Shown here piece by piece: positions 26,769 to 34,843 of a stretch of DNA of 64,000 bases. The stretch lies in contig DXIP01000022.1 of assembly GCA_019112825.1 (NCBI GenBank), forward strand, positions 91,965 through 155,964, in the 5' to 3' direction. This stretch comes from Alistipes excrementigallinarum (lineage in GTDB: Bacteria > Bacteroidota > Bacteroidia > Bacteroidales > Rikenellaceae). A model generated the notes under the pieces. It saw only the letters and a program-made list of their open reading frames with translations, made no database searches and had not been told where the DNA came from. A program made the position numbers and the translations under genes. The first letter of the stretch is position 1. Each line of letters begins with the position of its first letter.

Positions 26769-27857
26769 TCAGTTCTGCTCCTCGCGCCGGGCGTATTCCG
26801 AGAAGTCGCAGCCGTAGTTCTCGTGGAGGTAGTCGTCCAGCTCGTCGGCCTTGAGGGCCAGCCCCGTCAGTTCGCGGCCGATGCGCGGCGCCTCGTCCGA
26901 GAAGATGTCGGTCAGGTGGACCCGGTAGGCGATGTAAATCTGGTTCTCCTCGAGCCCCAGCTTGTAGGGGGCCACGTCGGCCGAGAGCAGGTAGGTGAGC
27001 ACCGGTTCAAGGTCGCGTTTGGGCAGGATGTTGATGGGCGAGGTGCAGAAGAGGTAGGAGTCCTCGTAGACGAAGAGTCGGATTTCGGAGCTCCCCTTGT
27101 GGAAGCGCCACGACTCCTGTCCGATGCGGGCCAGCACGGGGTCGACCCCCATTGCGGCAATCGCCTTTTCGCAGAACTGCGCCAGGTCGGTGAGCCCCCG
27201 CTCGCGGAAGACCCCCTCGGGCAGCCGCACGCCGCAGCTGGGGCAGTACTCCTCCTCGCCGGCGATGAACTCGTCGCAGCCGGGGCACTGCACTCGGTAG
27301 GTCGTCGCGTCGAGTTCGCCCGTGCGCTCGAGCATCGGGCGGAGGGCATCGACCGGGATGCCGAAGCCCATGTTGTCGGCATCGGTGAGCTTGCTCACCG
27401 TGATGGCGATGACCTCGTTGCGGAGGTTGAGCATCGGGCCGCCGCTGTTGCCGGGGTTGACCGCCGCGTCGGTCTGGATGTAGTGGCTCCCCTCCATCAG
27501 CTGGTCGGGCGAGGAGATGCTCCCCTCGGTGAGGGTGAAGGGCATGCCGAAGGGGTAGCCCGCCACGCGGATTTTGTCGCCGATGAGGGGCTCCTCTGTG
27601 GCGAGGGTCAGCTCGGGCAGCGCCGAGAAGTCCCCCTCGGCGGCCAGCAGCGCAATGTCGCGGGCCGGGTTGGCCAGCACGACGTGGGCCCGCCACGCGC
27701 GGCGGTCGTTGTCCTGCAGGGCGACCGTGTGGAACCCCTCGATGACGTGGTAGTTGGTCACGAAGAGGTTGTGGCGCTTCAGGTAGAAGCAGCTTCCCGA
27801 ACCGCCGGCATGGTTGACCTTCAGCACGGCGGCATAGAGCGAATTGCGGTCAGTCAT
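26769..27857 (-). CDS. Trypsin-like serine protease with zinc-ribbon and extra C-terminal domain
   Basis: A 362-residue S1C-type protease without a signal peptide, so apparently cytoplasmic. The catalytic triad is visible: His37 (NYHVIEG), Asp67 (ARDIALL) and Ser138 (GNSGGPM). Instead of PDZ domains it has a four-cysteine zinc ribbon (CPGC and CPSC, about 190-212) and a C-terminal alpha/beta domain of about 140 residues resembling YbjN-type chaperone folds. It overlaps the stop of the upstream unknown gene by four bases, so the two are translated together and probably work together. Confidence 0.82.
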   Translation of the reverse strand: MTDRNSLYAAVLKVNHAGGSGSCFYLKRHNLFVTNYHVIEGFHTVALQDNDRRAWRAHVVLANPARDIALLAAEGDFSALPELTLATEEPLIGDKIRVAGYPFGMPFTLTEGSISSPDQLMEGSHYIQTDAAVNPGNSGGPMLNLRNEVIAITVSKLTDADNMGFGIPVDALRPMLERTGELDATTYRVQCPGCDEFIAGEEEYCPSCGVRLPEGVFRERGLTDLAQFCEKAIAAMGVDPVLARIGQESWRFHKGSSEIRLFVYEDSYLFCTSPINILPKRDLEPVLTYLLSADVAPYKLGLEENQIYIAYRVHLTDIFSDEAPRIGRELTGLALKADELDDYLHENYGCDFSEYARREEQN

Positions 27858-29230
27858 CGTTCGGTCTGTTTAGGGTCGGGGCGCTCCGCGGCGCCGGCGG
27901 CGTCCGGGGCTTCCGTTCCGTGGATGCGTTGTTTCATGTAGCGCTCCAGAAAACCGCTCTGGAGCAGGACGCCGGTCATGGCTTCGCGCTGCAGCGGCGT
28001 GGGTTCCGCGGCGCCGGCCTCCGTGTCGGGTGCCTCCGATGCGGACGCCTCGCCCGACGGGGCTGCTTCGCCGGCCGAGGCCTTCGCCGACGGGTCGTCG
28101 TCGCCATCCTCCTCTTCGCCGAAGTCGCCCTCCATGATGCACTCCATGGCGTCGTTGAGCAGCGGCGCGGCCTCCTCGAGCGGCCGCGAGGCGCTTTGGG
28201 CAAGCGCCTGCGAGATGACGGCGTCGACCTGCTCCGGCACGTCGCTGTTGTAGTACATCTCGTAGAACTTGTAGACGGTCGAGAGGCAGCAGACGGCGTA
28301 ATCCTTGCGTTCGAGCGCTTCGGCGCACCGTGCGGCGCTCTCCGAGAAGGCGTCCTGGATGCTCTTGAGTGTGGCGCGGCTCTTCTCGGGAATGAAGGTC
28401 TCGATGCGGTAGAGCCCCTCGGCGAGCTCCTCGTCGCTCATGGCGCCGAGCGTGCGGGCGAACGAGCAGCCGCGCGAGACCACCTCCGGAAGGGGAATGT
28501 CCTCGCGGTCGAGTTCGTGGATGGCGCGGTCGAGCTGGTTGAGCAGCTGCCCCTGCGGCCGGGCGAGGTAGCAGATGCGCAGCAGCGTCGTGGCGATGAT
28601 GTTCCATGCGTAGCCGTAGTTGCGCTCGTTCTGGAAGGCAGCGGCTTCGCGCAGCCCCTCGTCGCAGGCGGCGCGAATCGCGCCGCAGAGGCGGGCGACC
28701 ATCTCCGCGTCGTAGCGCTCGATGCGGGGCTCGCAGATGCGGCGGGCGTGGAACTTGGTGACGAACTCGTCGTCGTAGCGGTCGCCCGTGTGGCAGATGT
28801 CGCGCAGCACGTAGTAGATTTTGGCGGGGTGGACGAGCGTCATCGGGCACTCGTATTCGAAGTAGAGGCGCTCGCCGCGCAGTACAATCCGCGGCAGGTC
28901 CATGCCGCAGATGTTGAGCACGGCGGCCTGGCGCAGCAGCGGGATGCGCCCCTTCCCGGGCAGTTCGAGGAAGGGGGCCTCGATGCGCAGCCGCCCGCCG
29001 TCGGTGCGGATGCGGACCACGATGGAGCCGTGGGGAATCTCGAATGCGGTGGCATCGGCGTTGCCGTAGCGCGTGCGCAGCCCCTTGCCGATGAAGTCGA
29101 GCAGCGCGAGGAACGAGTCGCGGTAGCGTTTCTCGTTGAAGGCCTCCAGACTGCGGTCAAAGGCGTCGGGGTCGAGGCGGCTGGCCGTCGAGGGGATGAC
29201 CGAGGGGGTGAATGTGAGGGTCTGTTTCAT
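27854..29230 (-). CDS. Unknown protein, operon partner of the trypsin-like protease
   Basis: A 458-residue soluble protein with no signal peptide. The first 170 or so residues form an alpha/beta region (IVVRIRTDGGRLRIEAPFLE; FEYECPMTLVHPAKIYYVL) resembling the YbjN-like C-terminal domain of its protease partner. The middle is helical (about 170-360). Next comes an acidic low-complexity run (GEEEDGDDD, then Ala/Ser/Glu-rich, about 370-415) and a short helical tail. I recognise no named family. A TATATTTG box on the minus strand at 29265-29272 is the probable promoter of the two-gene operon. Confidence 0.7.
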   Translation of the reverse strand: MKQTLTFTPSVIPSTASRLDPDAFDRSLEAFNEKRYRDSFLALLDFIGKGLRTRYGNADATAFEIPHGSIVVRIRTDGGRLRIEAPFLELPGKGRIPLLRQAAVLNICGMDLPRIVLRGERLYFEYECPMTLVHPAKIYYVLRDICHTGDRYDDEFVTKFHARRICEPRIERYDAEMVARLCGAIRAACDEGLREAAAFQNERNYGYAWNIIATTLLRICYLARPQGQLLNQLDRAIHELDREDIPLPEVVSRGCSFARTLGAMSDEELAEGLYRIETFIPEKSRATLKSIQDAFSESAARCAEALERKDYAVCCLSTVYKFYEMYYNSDVPEQVDAVISQALAQSASRPLEEAAPLLNDAMECIMEGDFGEEEDGDDDPSAKASAGEAAPSGEASASEAPDTEAGAAEPTPLQREAMTGVLLQSGFLERYMKQRIHGTEAPDAAGAAERPDPKQTER

Positions 29231-29307
29231 GGCAGTGTCGTGTGAGCGGACCCCGCTCTTTTCCCAAATATAGCGATTTTTTGCGAGAAGATGCCGCCCG
29301 ACCCCCT

Positions 29308-29344
29308 GAAAAACACAAAGGGCACCCCGTCGGGATGCCCTTTG
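29308..29344 (-). terminator. Terminator of the rpmB-rpmG-DUF4295 operon
   Basis: On the minus strand CAAAGGGCATCCC / GGGGTGCCCTTTG (a few wobbles) closes on a short GACG loop and runs into TGTTTTT. It is 25 bases past the DUF4295 stop. Confidence 0.8.
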
Positions 29345-29368
29345 TATTTCGGATTTCTCCGGAAATAC

Positions 29369-29527
29369 TTATTTCTTCTCCTCGAAGAACGCCTTGATCT
29401 GGTCGTTGGCGATGATGCCCTCCTTGAACATGTAGGCACCCGTCTTCTCGGACTTGACCATCTTGATGCACTTGGTAAACTGTTTGCCCGTGCCGGTCTT
29501 CAGTGTTGCGACTACTTTCTTTGCCAT
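29369..29527 (-). CDS. DUF4295 small protein
   Basis: A 52-residue basic protein beginning MAKKVVATLKTGTGKQFTK and ending FFEEKK. DUF4295 proteins are small, Bacteroidota-restricted, and regularly encoded beside L28 and L33, suggesting a ribosome-associated role that has not been shown here. It follows rpmG by 13 bases and ends just before a terminator. It is too short for most gene finders, but length, start and synteny all agree. Confidence 0.85.
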   Translation of the reverse strand: MAKKVVATLKTGTGKQFTKCIKMVKSEKTGAYMFKEGIIANDQIKAFFEEKK

Positions 29528-29540
29528 AACGCTTCAATAA

Positions 29541-29723
29541 CTATTTGATTTCACGGTGAACGGTGACACGCTTCAGGAAGGGGTTGTACTTCTTGCGCTC
29601 CAGACGCTCGGGCGTGTTCTTCTTGTTCTTGGTGGTGATGTAACGGGACATTCCCGCAACGCCGCTCTCTTTCTGTTCGGTGCACTCGAGGATGACCTGA
29701 ACTCTGTTGCCTTTCTTTGCCAT
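29541..29723 (-). CDS. rpmG: 50S ribosomal protein L33
   Basis: A 60-residue ribosomal protein of the large subunit with the family core NRVQVILECTE and YNPFLKRVTVHREIK. It has only one cysteine, so it is the zinc-free type. It sits 16 bases after rpmB in the L28-L33-DUF4295 operon. Confidence 0.95.
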   Translation of the reverse strand: MAKKGNRVQVILECTEQKESGVAGMSRYITTKNKKNTPERLERKKYNPFLKRVTVHREIK

Positions 29724-29739
29724 GTGTTACTCGGTTTTT

Positions 29740-29973
29740 TTAGTAGATGGTTTTGGCTGCGGCTGCCTCGCGCATTGCCACTGCAAGACCCTTCTTGTTA
29801 ATCGTTTTCATGCCGGCTGCCGATACACGCAGGGTAATCCAGCGGCCCTCTTCCTCGGACCAGAAGCGCTTGGTTTTCAGATTGGGACTGAACTTGCGCT
29901 TGGTCTTGTGGTGCGAGTGGGAAACGTTGTTGCCCACAATCGCCACTTTGCCAGTGATTTCGCAAACTTTCAT
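29740..29973 (-). CDS. rpmB: 50S ribosomal protein L28
   Basis: A 77-residue large-subunit protein starting MKVCEITGKVAIVGNNVSHS, with the conserved FSPNLKTKRFWSEEEGRW. The ATG at 29973 opens the canonical N-terminus; the 17-codon extension upstream was discarded. A TATATTTG box on the minus strand at 30012-30019 is the likely operon promoter. Confidence 0.95.
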   Translation of the reverse strand: MKVCEITGKVAIVGNNVSHSHHKTKRKFSPNLKTKRFWSEEEGRWITLRVSAAGMKTINKKGLAVAMREAAAAKTIY

Positions 29974-30112
29974 CTTTGTGTTTTTTTGGTTAAAATCCCC
30001 GAAAGGGAGTGCAAATATAGTCAAAATTCGAGGAATCTGCGCACAAATGTGCGGAATAATTCCTTTTGTTTTCGCAATATGCTGTTTGTCAGCGTGTTGT
30101 GTTTTGCGCCTG

Positions 30113-31396
30113 TCAGGCCTGTTTTTCTGCCTGCGCCTCCGTTTGAGCCGTCTGCTCCTCCTTGTCGAGCAGCTCGTGGAGCATGCCGATGGCGAAGGCC
30201 GAGGCGCGGTCGATAATCTGGCCCCGGTCCGTACCGCACTGCTTCACCACGGCGTAGGTGCCACGGGGGGTGGCCACGGCCATCCAGACCGTGCCGACCG
30301 GCTTCTGGGCCGAGCCGCCCGTCGGGCCAGCGATGCCCGTGGTGGCTACGGCGTAGTCGGCGTGGGCCAGGCGGCGCACCCCTTCGGCCATGTGGCGGGC
30401 AACCTGCTCGCTCACGGCGCCGTAGCGCTCAATCTCCTCGGCGGGAACCCCCAGCACCTCGCTCTTGGCCCGGTTGCTGTAGGAGACCACGCCGCAGAGG
30501 AAGTAGGCCGAGGCGCCCGGCATGGCCGTGAAGCGCGAGGCGATGGCGCCGCCCGTGCAGCTCTCGGCCGTGGCCAGCGTCAGGCCGCGGCGCGTGAGCG
30601 TGTGGTGGACCAGCTCCTGCATCGTCGCCGTCTCGTAGCCCACGATGTATTCGGGGATAATCTTGCGCAGCTCGTCGAACTGCCGCTCAATCTCCCGGGC
30701 CACGGTCTTGCCCTCGACCTCGTAGGCCGACAGGCGCAGCCGTACGGCGCCCGGATTGGGCAGGTAGGCCAGCTTGAGGTAGGGGGGCAGCGCCTCCTCC
30801 CACTTCTCGATGCGCTTGGCGAGCATCGACTCGGCCAGCCCCGCCGTGATGAGCGTACGGTGGACAATCTGGCGGAGCGAGAAGTGCGCCTTCAGACGCG
30901 GCATCACCTCGTCCTGCATCAGGTGCTCCATCTCGAAGGGTACGCCCGGCAGCGAGACGACCACCTTGCCGCCCCGCTCGAACCACATGCCAGGGGCCGT
31001 GCCGTGGGCGTTGAAGAGCACCGTGCAGCACTCGGGTACGAGCGCCTGGCCGCGGTTGAGTTCGTTGAAGTCGATGCCGCGCGCCTCGAGCATCCGCCGG
31101 ACGTGCTCCTCGACCGTCGGGTCGACAACCAGCCGACTGTGGAACATCTCGGCGAGGGTCTTCTTCGTGATGTCGTCCTTCGTGGGGCCGAGGCCGCCCG
31201 TGAGAATCACGATGTCGGACTGGGCGAGGCTGCGCTCGAGCGTTTCGATGATTTGCCGGCGGTCGTCGCCTATCGAGCACTTTTCGTGCACGACGACACC
31301 CGCCGCGTTGAGGTATTTGGCAATGGATACCGAATTGGTGTCCACAATCTGGCCGATGAGAATCTCATCGCCGATGGTCAGGATGGTGGCTTGCAT
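30113..31396 (-). CDS. cinA: CinA family protein (nicotinamide-nucleotide amidohydrolase type)
   Basis: The 427-residue product has the full two-domain CinA layout. The N-terminal molybdopterin-binding-like domain (about 1-170, ILTIGDEILIGQIVDTNS, LTGGLGPTKDD) is linked to a CinA C-terminal domain (about 265-420, TAESCTGGAIASRF, GIAGPTGGS). The C-terminal domain deamidates nicotinamide mononucleotide in characterised members, recycling NAD by-products. It follows pyrD by 9 bases on the same strand and ends about 140 bases before rpmB. Confidence 0.92.
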   Translation of the reverse strand: MQATILTIGDEILIGQIVDTNSVSIAKYLNAAGVVVHEKCSIGDDRRQIIETLERSLAQSDIVILTGGLGPTKDDITKKTLAEMFHSRLVVDPTVEEHVRRMLEARGIDFNELNRGQALVPECCTVLFNAHGTAPGMWFERGGKVVVSLPGVPFEMEHLMQDEVMPRLKAHFSLRQIVHRTLITAGLAESMLAKRIEKWEEALPPYLKLAYLPNPGAVRLRLSAYEVEGKTVAREIERQFDELRKIIPEYIVGYETATMQELVHHTLTRRGLTLATAESCTGGAIASRFTAMPGASAYFLCGVVSYSNRAKSEVLGVPAEEIERYGAVSEQVARHMAEGVRRLAHADYAVATTGIAGPTGGSAQKPVGTVWMAVATPRGTYAVVKQCGTDRGQIIDRASAFAIGMLHELLDKEEQTAQTEAQAEKQA

Positions 31397-31405
31397 GGCT
31401 GGAAG

Positions 31406-32464
31406 TTATGATTGCGTCGCCTTCGCCTCGGCGTCGGCGACAAGCATTCGGCAAATCTGTTTGACGAAGCTTGGACCGTTGTAGATGTAGCCCGTGTAGA
31501 TTTGCACCAGGTCGGCTCCGGCATCGAGCATCGCCTTCACCTCCTCGGGGGTCATCAGTCCGCCCACGCCGATGATGGGGTAGGTGCCGCCCGAACGCTG
31601 GTGGATGCGTCGTACGATTTCGACGGCGCGGGCCGTTAGCGGGGCGCCGCTCAGGCGTCCGTTGCCGATTTTGGCGATGGAGGCCGGGCTGGTGTGCAGC
31701 TTGCCGCGGCGGTGGGTGCCGTTGGTGGCCACGATGCCGTCGAGCGGCGTCGAGAGGAGGATGTCGGTGATTTCGTCGAGGACCTCGTCCGGCATGTCGG
31801 GCGAAATCTTCATCATGATGGGCCGGTACTGGTTCTGGCCGCGGCGGAAGTCGAAGAGGGGGTCGAGGATGCGCAGAATCTGCTCGCGCGTGTGGCTCGT
31901 CCCCTCGTTGCAGGCGTTGTCGCAGCTGATGTTGACGGTGAAGTAGTCCGCATACTGGTAGAGGTTGCGGAAGAGCTTCAGGTAGTCCGACGGGGCGTTT
32001 TCGGGCGTCGTGCCGGTGTTCTTGCCGATGTTGCAGCCGACGATGACCTCGTCGTGGGGGCGGCGCAGATTCTCCTGGACACGCTCCAGCCCCTTGTTGC
32101 AGAGACCGACGCGGTTGATGATGGCGTTGTCCTTGGGCAGGCGGAAGACCCGCGGGCGGGGGTTGCCCGTCTGGGGCTTGGGGGTGACGGTGCCCACCTC
32201 GACGAAGCCGAAGCCCAGCGCGGCCAGCTCGCGCACCGCCTCGCCGTTGTGGTCGAAGCCGGCGGCCAGACCGACCGGGTTGCGGAACTTGCGGCCGAAG
32301 ACCTCGCGCTCGAGCGCCGGATGCTCCACGGCATAGCACGTGCGCAGCAGCCAGCGTCCGCCCGGAATCCGGCCGATGATGCGCAGCAGCAGCAGAACCA
32401 CGGCGTGGGCTCGTTCGATGCTGAGCGAGAAGAGAATGGGTTTTATGATTCGGCGGTATATCAT
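31406..32464 (-). CDS. pyrD: Dihydroorotate dehydrogenase, class 2 (quinone-linked)
   Basis: Oxidises dihydroorotate to orotate in pyrimidine synthesis, passing electrons to membrane quinone. The 352-residue product has the class 2 N-terminal amphipathic helices (IYRRIIKPILFSLSIERAH) and the FMN barrel (VGLAAGFDHNGEAV, IIGVGGLMTPEE). The active-site loop reads NISCDN, with Cys where E. coli and human class 2 enzymes have Ser. An ATG at 32464 was chosen over a TTG at 32476, because the TATCTTTG box at 32485-32492 puts transcription start about there. Confidence 0.93.
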   Translation of the reverse strand: MIYRRIIKPILFSLSIERAHAVVLLLLRIIGRIPGGRWLLRTCYAVEHPALEREVFGRKFRNPVGLAAGFDHNGEAVRELAALGFGFVEVGTVTPKPQTGNPRPRVFRLPKDNAIINRVGLCNKGLERVQENLRRPHDEVIVGCNIGKNTGTTPENAPSDYLKLFRNLYQYADYFTVNISCDNACNEGTSHTREQILRILDPLFDFRRGQNQYRPIMMKISPDMPDEVLDEITDILLSTPLDGIVATNGTHRRGKLHTSPASIAKIGNGRLSGAPLTARAVEIVRRIHQRSGGTYPIIGVGGLMTPEEVKAMLDAGADLVQIYTGYIYNGPSFVKQICRMLVADAEAKATQS

Positions 32465-32525
32465 GCCTCGTTTCAATATGGCCCCAAAGATAGGAAAAAA
32501 AGCCGGATGTCGTATGTTTTTCCCC

Positions 32526-33524
32526 TCAGAAGTATTCGCGGCGGTAGGGGTAGTGGTCGCGCAGCTGTTCGAACTCCCCGCGGTGGCCCTTCAGATAGCG
32601 GCTTTCGGCCTCGATGTCGAAGGCGTCGCGGATGGTGCGTCCGAGCTCCTCCCACGAGATGGGGCGCGGACGGGAGGGGGTAACCGACGGGGGGTACCAC
32701 CCCTCGAGCGGAAGGCGGAAGGCGCGGGCTACGGCCGCGACGGCCGCCGCCGTGGCATTGGCCTTGCCCTGCTCGGTGTAGCCGGCGATGTGGGGGGTGG
32801 CCAGCAGCGCCCGGTCGAGCAGCGCGGGTGCGATGTCGGGCTCGTGCTCCCAGACATCCAGCACGAAGGGGTGGCCGCTCTCGAGCAGCGCCTGTCCGTC
32901 GACCACCTCGCCGCGCGAGGAGTTCATCACCACGGCGCCGGGCTTCATGCGCGCAAAGAGGGCGGCCGAGCCCATGCCGCGCGTCGAGGCGTCGAGCGGC
33001 GTGTGGAAGGTGAGCAGGTCGGCCTGCTCGGCCACCTGCTCGAGCGGAAGGAATCCGAGCCGTTCGCGCTCCTCGCGCGGAGGGTCGCAGCAGACCACGC
33101 GGAAGCCCCACCGGCGGGCATACTCGCTGACGAGCGACCCCACGTGTCCCACGCCGACTACGCCGAGCGTTCGTTCGGCGGGGCTCCACCCCTGCTCGCG
33201 GGAGAGGTAGTGCAGCACCGCTCCGGCCCACTGCAGTACGCCCCGCGCGTTGCAGCCGGCGGCCGTCGCCACGCCGATGCCGCGCCGGCGGCAGTACTCC
33301 AGGTCGATGTGGTCGAAGCCGATGGTTGCCGTGGCGATGAAGCCGACGCGCGAGCCGTCGAGCAGCGCCGCATTGCAGCGCGTGCGGGTACGGATAATGA
33401 GGGCGTCGGCGTCGCGGACGTCGGCGGCCGTGATGACGGCTCCGGGGAGCCGGCGCACCTTGGCCCAGGAGTCGAGGACCCCTTCGAGGAAGGGGATGGC
33501 GCTGTCGGCGATGATTTTCAGCAT
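32526..33524 (-). CDS. pdxB: Erythronate-4-phosphate dehydrogenase
   Basis: Second step of the DXP-independent branch of pyridoxal phosphate synthesis: oxidation of 4-phosphoerythronate. The 332-residue product is a D-2-hydroxyacid dehydrogenase with Rossmann motif GVVGVGHVGSLV (near 118), catalytic Arg in NSSRGEVVD, Glu in WEHEPDI, and His in TPHIAGYTEQGKANAT, a PdxB signature. It is about 45 residues shorter than E. coli PdxB at the C-terminal dimerization region, as in other Bacteroidota. A TAACTTTG box at 33554-33561 on the minus strand precedes it. Confidence 0.9.
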   Translation of the reverse strand: MLKIIADSAIPFLEGVLDSWAKVRRLPGAVITAADVRDADALIIRTRTRCNAALLDGSRVGFIATATIGFDHIDLEYCRRRGIGVATAAGCNARGVLQWAGAVLHYLSREQGWSPAERTLGVVGVGHVGSLVSEYARRWGFRVVCCDPPREERERLGFLPLEQVAEQADLLTFHTPLDASTRGMGSAALFARMKPGAVVMNSSRGEVVDGQALLESGHPFVLDVWEHEPDIAPALLDRALLATPHIAGYTEQGKANATAAAVAAVARAFRLPLEGWYPPSVTPSRPRPISWEELGRTIRDAFDIEAESRYLKGHRGEFEQLRDHYPYRREYF

Positions 33525-33611
33525 GGTGGTCTGTTTTGCGGTAAAAATCGGAGCAAAGTTAGATAAAAAATAAAATTTGTGTACTTTTGTTCCTTAAAAC
33601 ACGTTTCGTAT

Positions 33612-34661
33612 ATGGATTTGAAAGCGTTCGACCCCGATGGGGTCGGTGTGGATACGGGGACCTATTTCGGCTTCCCGTTCGAGCCCGAGGAGGCGGAGCT
33701 GGTGCTCATCTCGGCGCCGTGGGACGTAACGGTCTCCTACGGCGCAGGGGCGGCCTATGCCCCCGATGCCATCATCGAGGCCTCGACGCAGCTCGACTTC
33801 CACGACCCGCTGGCCCCGGGCCAGTGGCGGCGCGGCATCGCCACGGCCGACGTGGACTACGCGCTGCAGGAGCAGTCGCAGCGGCTGCGCGCCGATGCGG
33901 CCCGCATCATCGAGCACCTCGAGGAGGGGGGCGACCCCTCCGACGAGTCGGTGGTACGCAAGTTGCGCCGGGTGAACGAGGGGTGTGCCGCCATGAACGC
34001 CAACATCCGCCAGCAGGCGCGCCGCTGGCTCGAGGCCGGCAAGCTCGTGGGGCTGGTCGGCGGCGACCACTCGACCCCCTACGGTCTGTTGCGGGCGCTG
34101 GGCGAACGCCATGAAGCCTTCGGCATCCTCCACATCGATGCCCACCGCGACCTGCGCGAGGCCTACGAGGGGTTCGAGTACTCCCACGCTTCGGTGATGT
34201 ACAACGTCCTGCGCGACGTGCCCCAGGTGACGCGTCTGGTGCAGGTGGCCGTGCGCGACTTCTCGGAGCGCGAGGCGCAGCTGGCCGAGCGGTCGGAGCG
34301 CGTGGTGAGCTTCGAGGACGGAGCCCTCGCGGCGGCCGGCTTCGAGGGGGTGAGCTGGGGCGAGCAGTGCCGCCGCATCGTCGAGGCGCTGCCGCAGCTC
34401 GTCTACGTAAGCTTCGACATCGACGGCCTGTCGTTCGACAACTGCCCCGATACGGGAACGCCCGTCAACGGAGGGCTCTCGTTCAACCAGGCCATCTACC
34501 TGCTCGACGTGCTGGTCTGCTCGGGCCGCCGCATCGTGGGATTCGACGTGGTGGAGGTGGTGCCCCGCACCGAGGTGCGCATCAACGCTATTACGGGGGC
34601 CCGCGTGCTCTGGAAGCTCTGCGGGCAGACCCTCAAGTCGAACCCCGCCGTGGAGCGGTAG
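33612..34661 (+). CDS. Arginase/agmatinase-family ureohydrolase
   Basis: A 349-residue cytoplasmic enzyme of the manganese-dependent ureohydrolase fold. Metal ligands are visible: GGDHS (near 155), DAHRDLR (near 178, the DxHxD pair) and SFDIDGLSF (near 270). The product may hydrolyse agmatine, formimidoylglutamate or another guanidino compound; substrate loops do not settle it. No histidine- or arginine-degradation genes flank it. The ATG at 33612 follows a TACTTTTG box at 33582-33589, and an earlier in-frame Met precedes that box, so it was rejected. Confidence 0.85.
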   Translation: MDLKAFDPDGVGVDTGTYFGFPFEPEEAELVLISAPWDVTVSYGAGAAYAPDAIIEASTQLDFHDPLAPGQWRRGIATADVDYALQEQSQRLRADAARIIEHLEEGGDPSDESVVRKLRRVNEGCAAMNANIRQQARRWLEAGKLVGLVGGDHSTPYGLLRALGERHEAFGILHIDAHRDLREAYEGFEYSHASVMYNVLRDVPQVTRLVQVAVRDFSEREAQLAERSERVVSFEDGALAAAGFEGVSWGEQCRRIVEALPQLVYVSFDIDGLSFDNCPDTGTPVNGGLSFNQAIYLLDVLVCSGRRIVGFDVVEVVPRTEVRINAITGARVLWKLCGQTLKSNPAVER

Positions 34662-34843
34662 GCTTTGCGGCGCCGGGGGGCTCCCGTGGCGGAGGCAACC
34701 GGTGTTGACCGTTGGCAAAGGGGACGTCCCGGGCTGCACCCGGCCGCGGAGCCGAAGGAGAGTGCAGAGCCGGGCGAGCGGTCGCTGCCGTTGGGCGGGC
34801 AGGTCGCAAAATCACCCGAAAACGATAAACGCAACTTTTGGAT

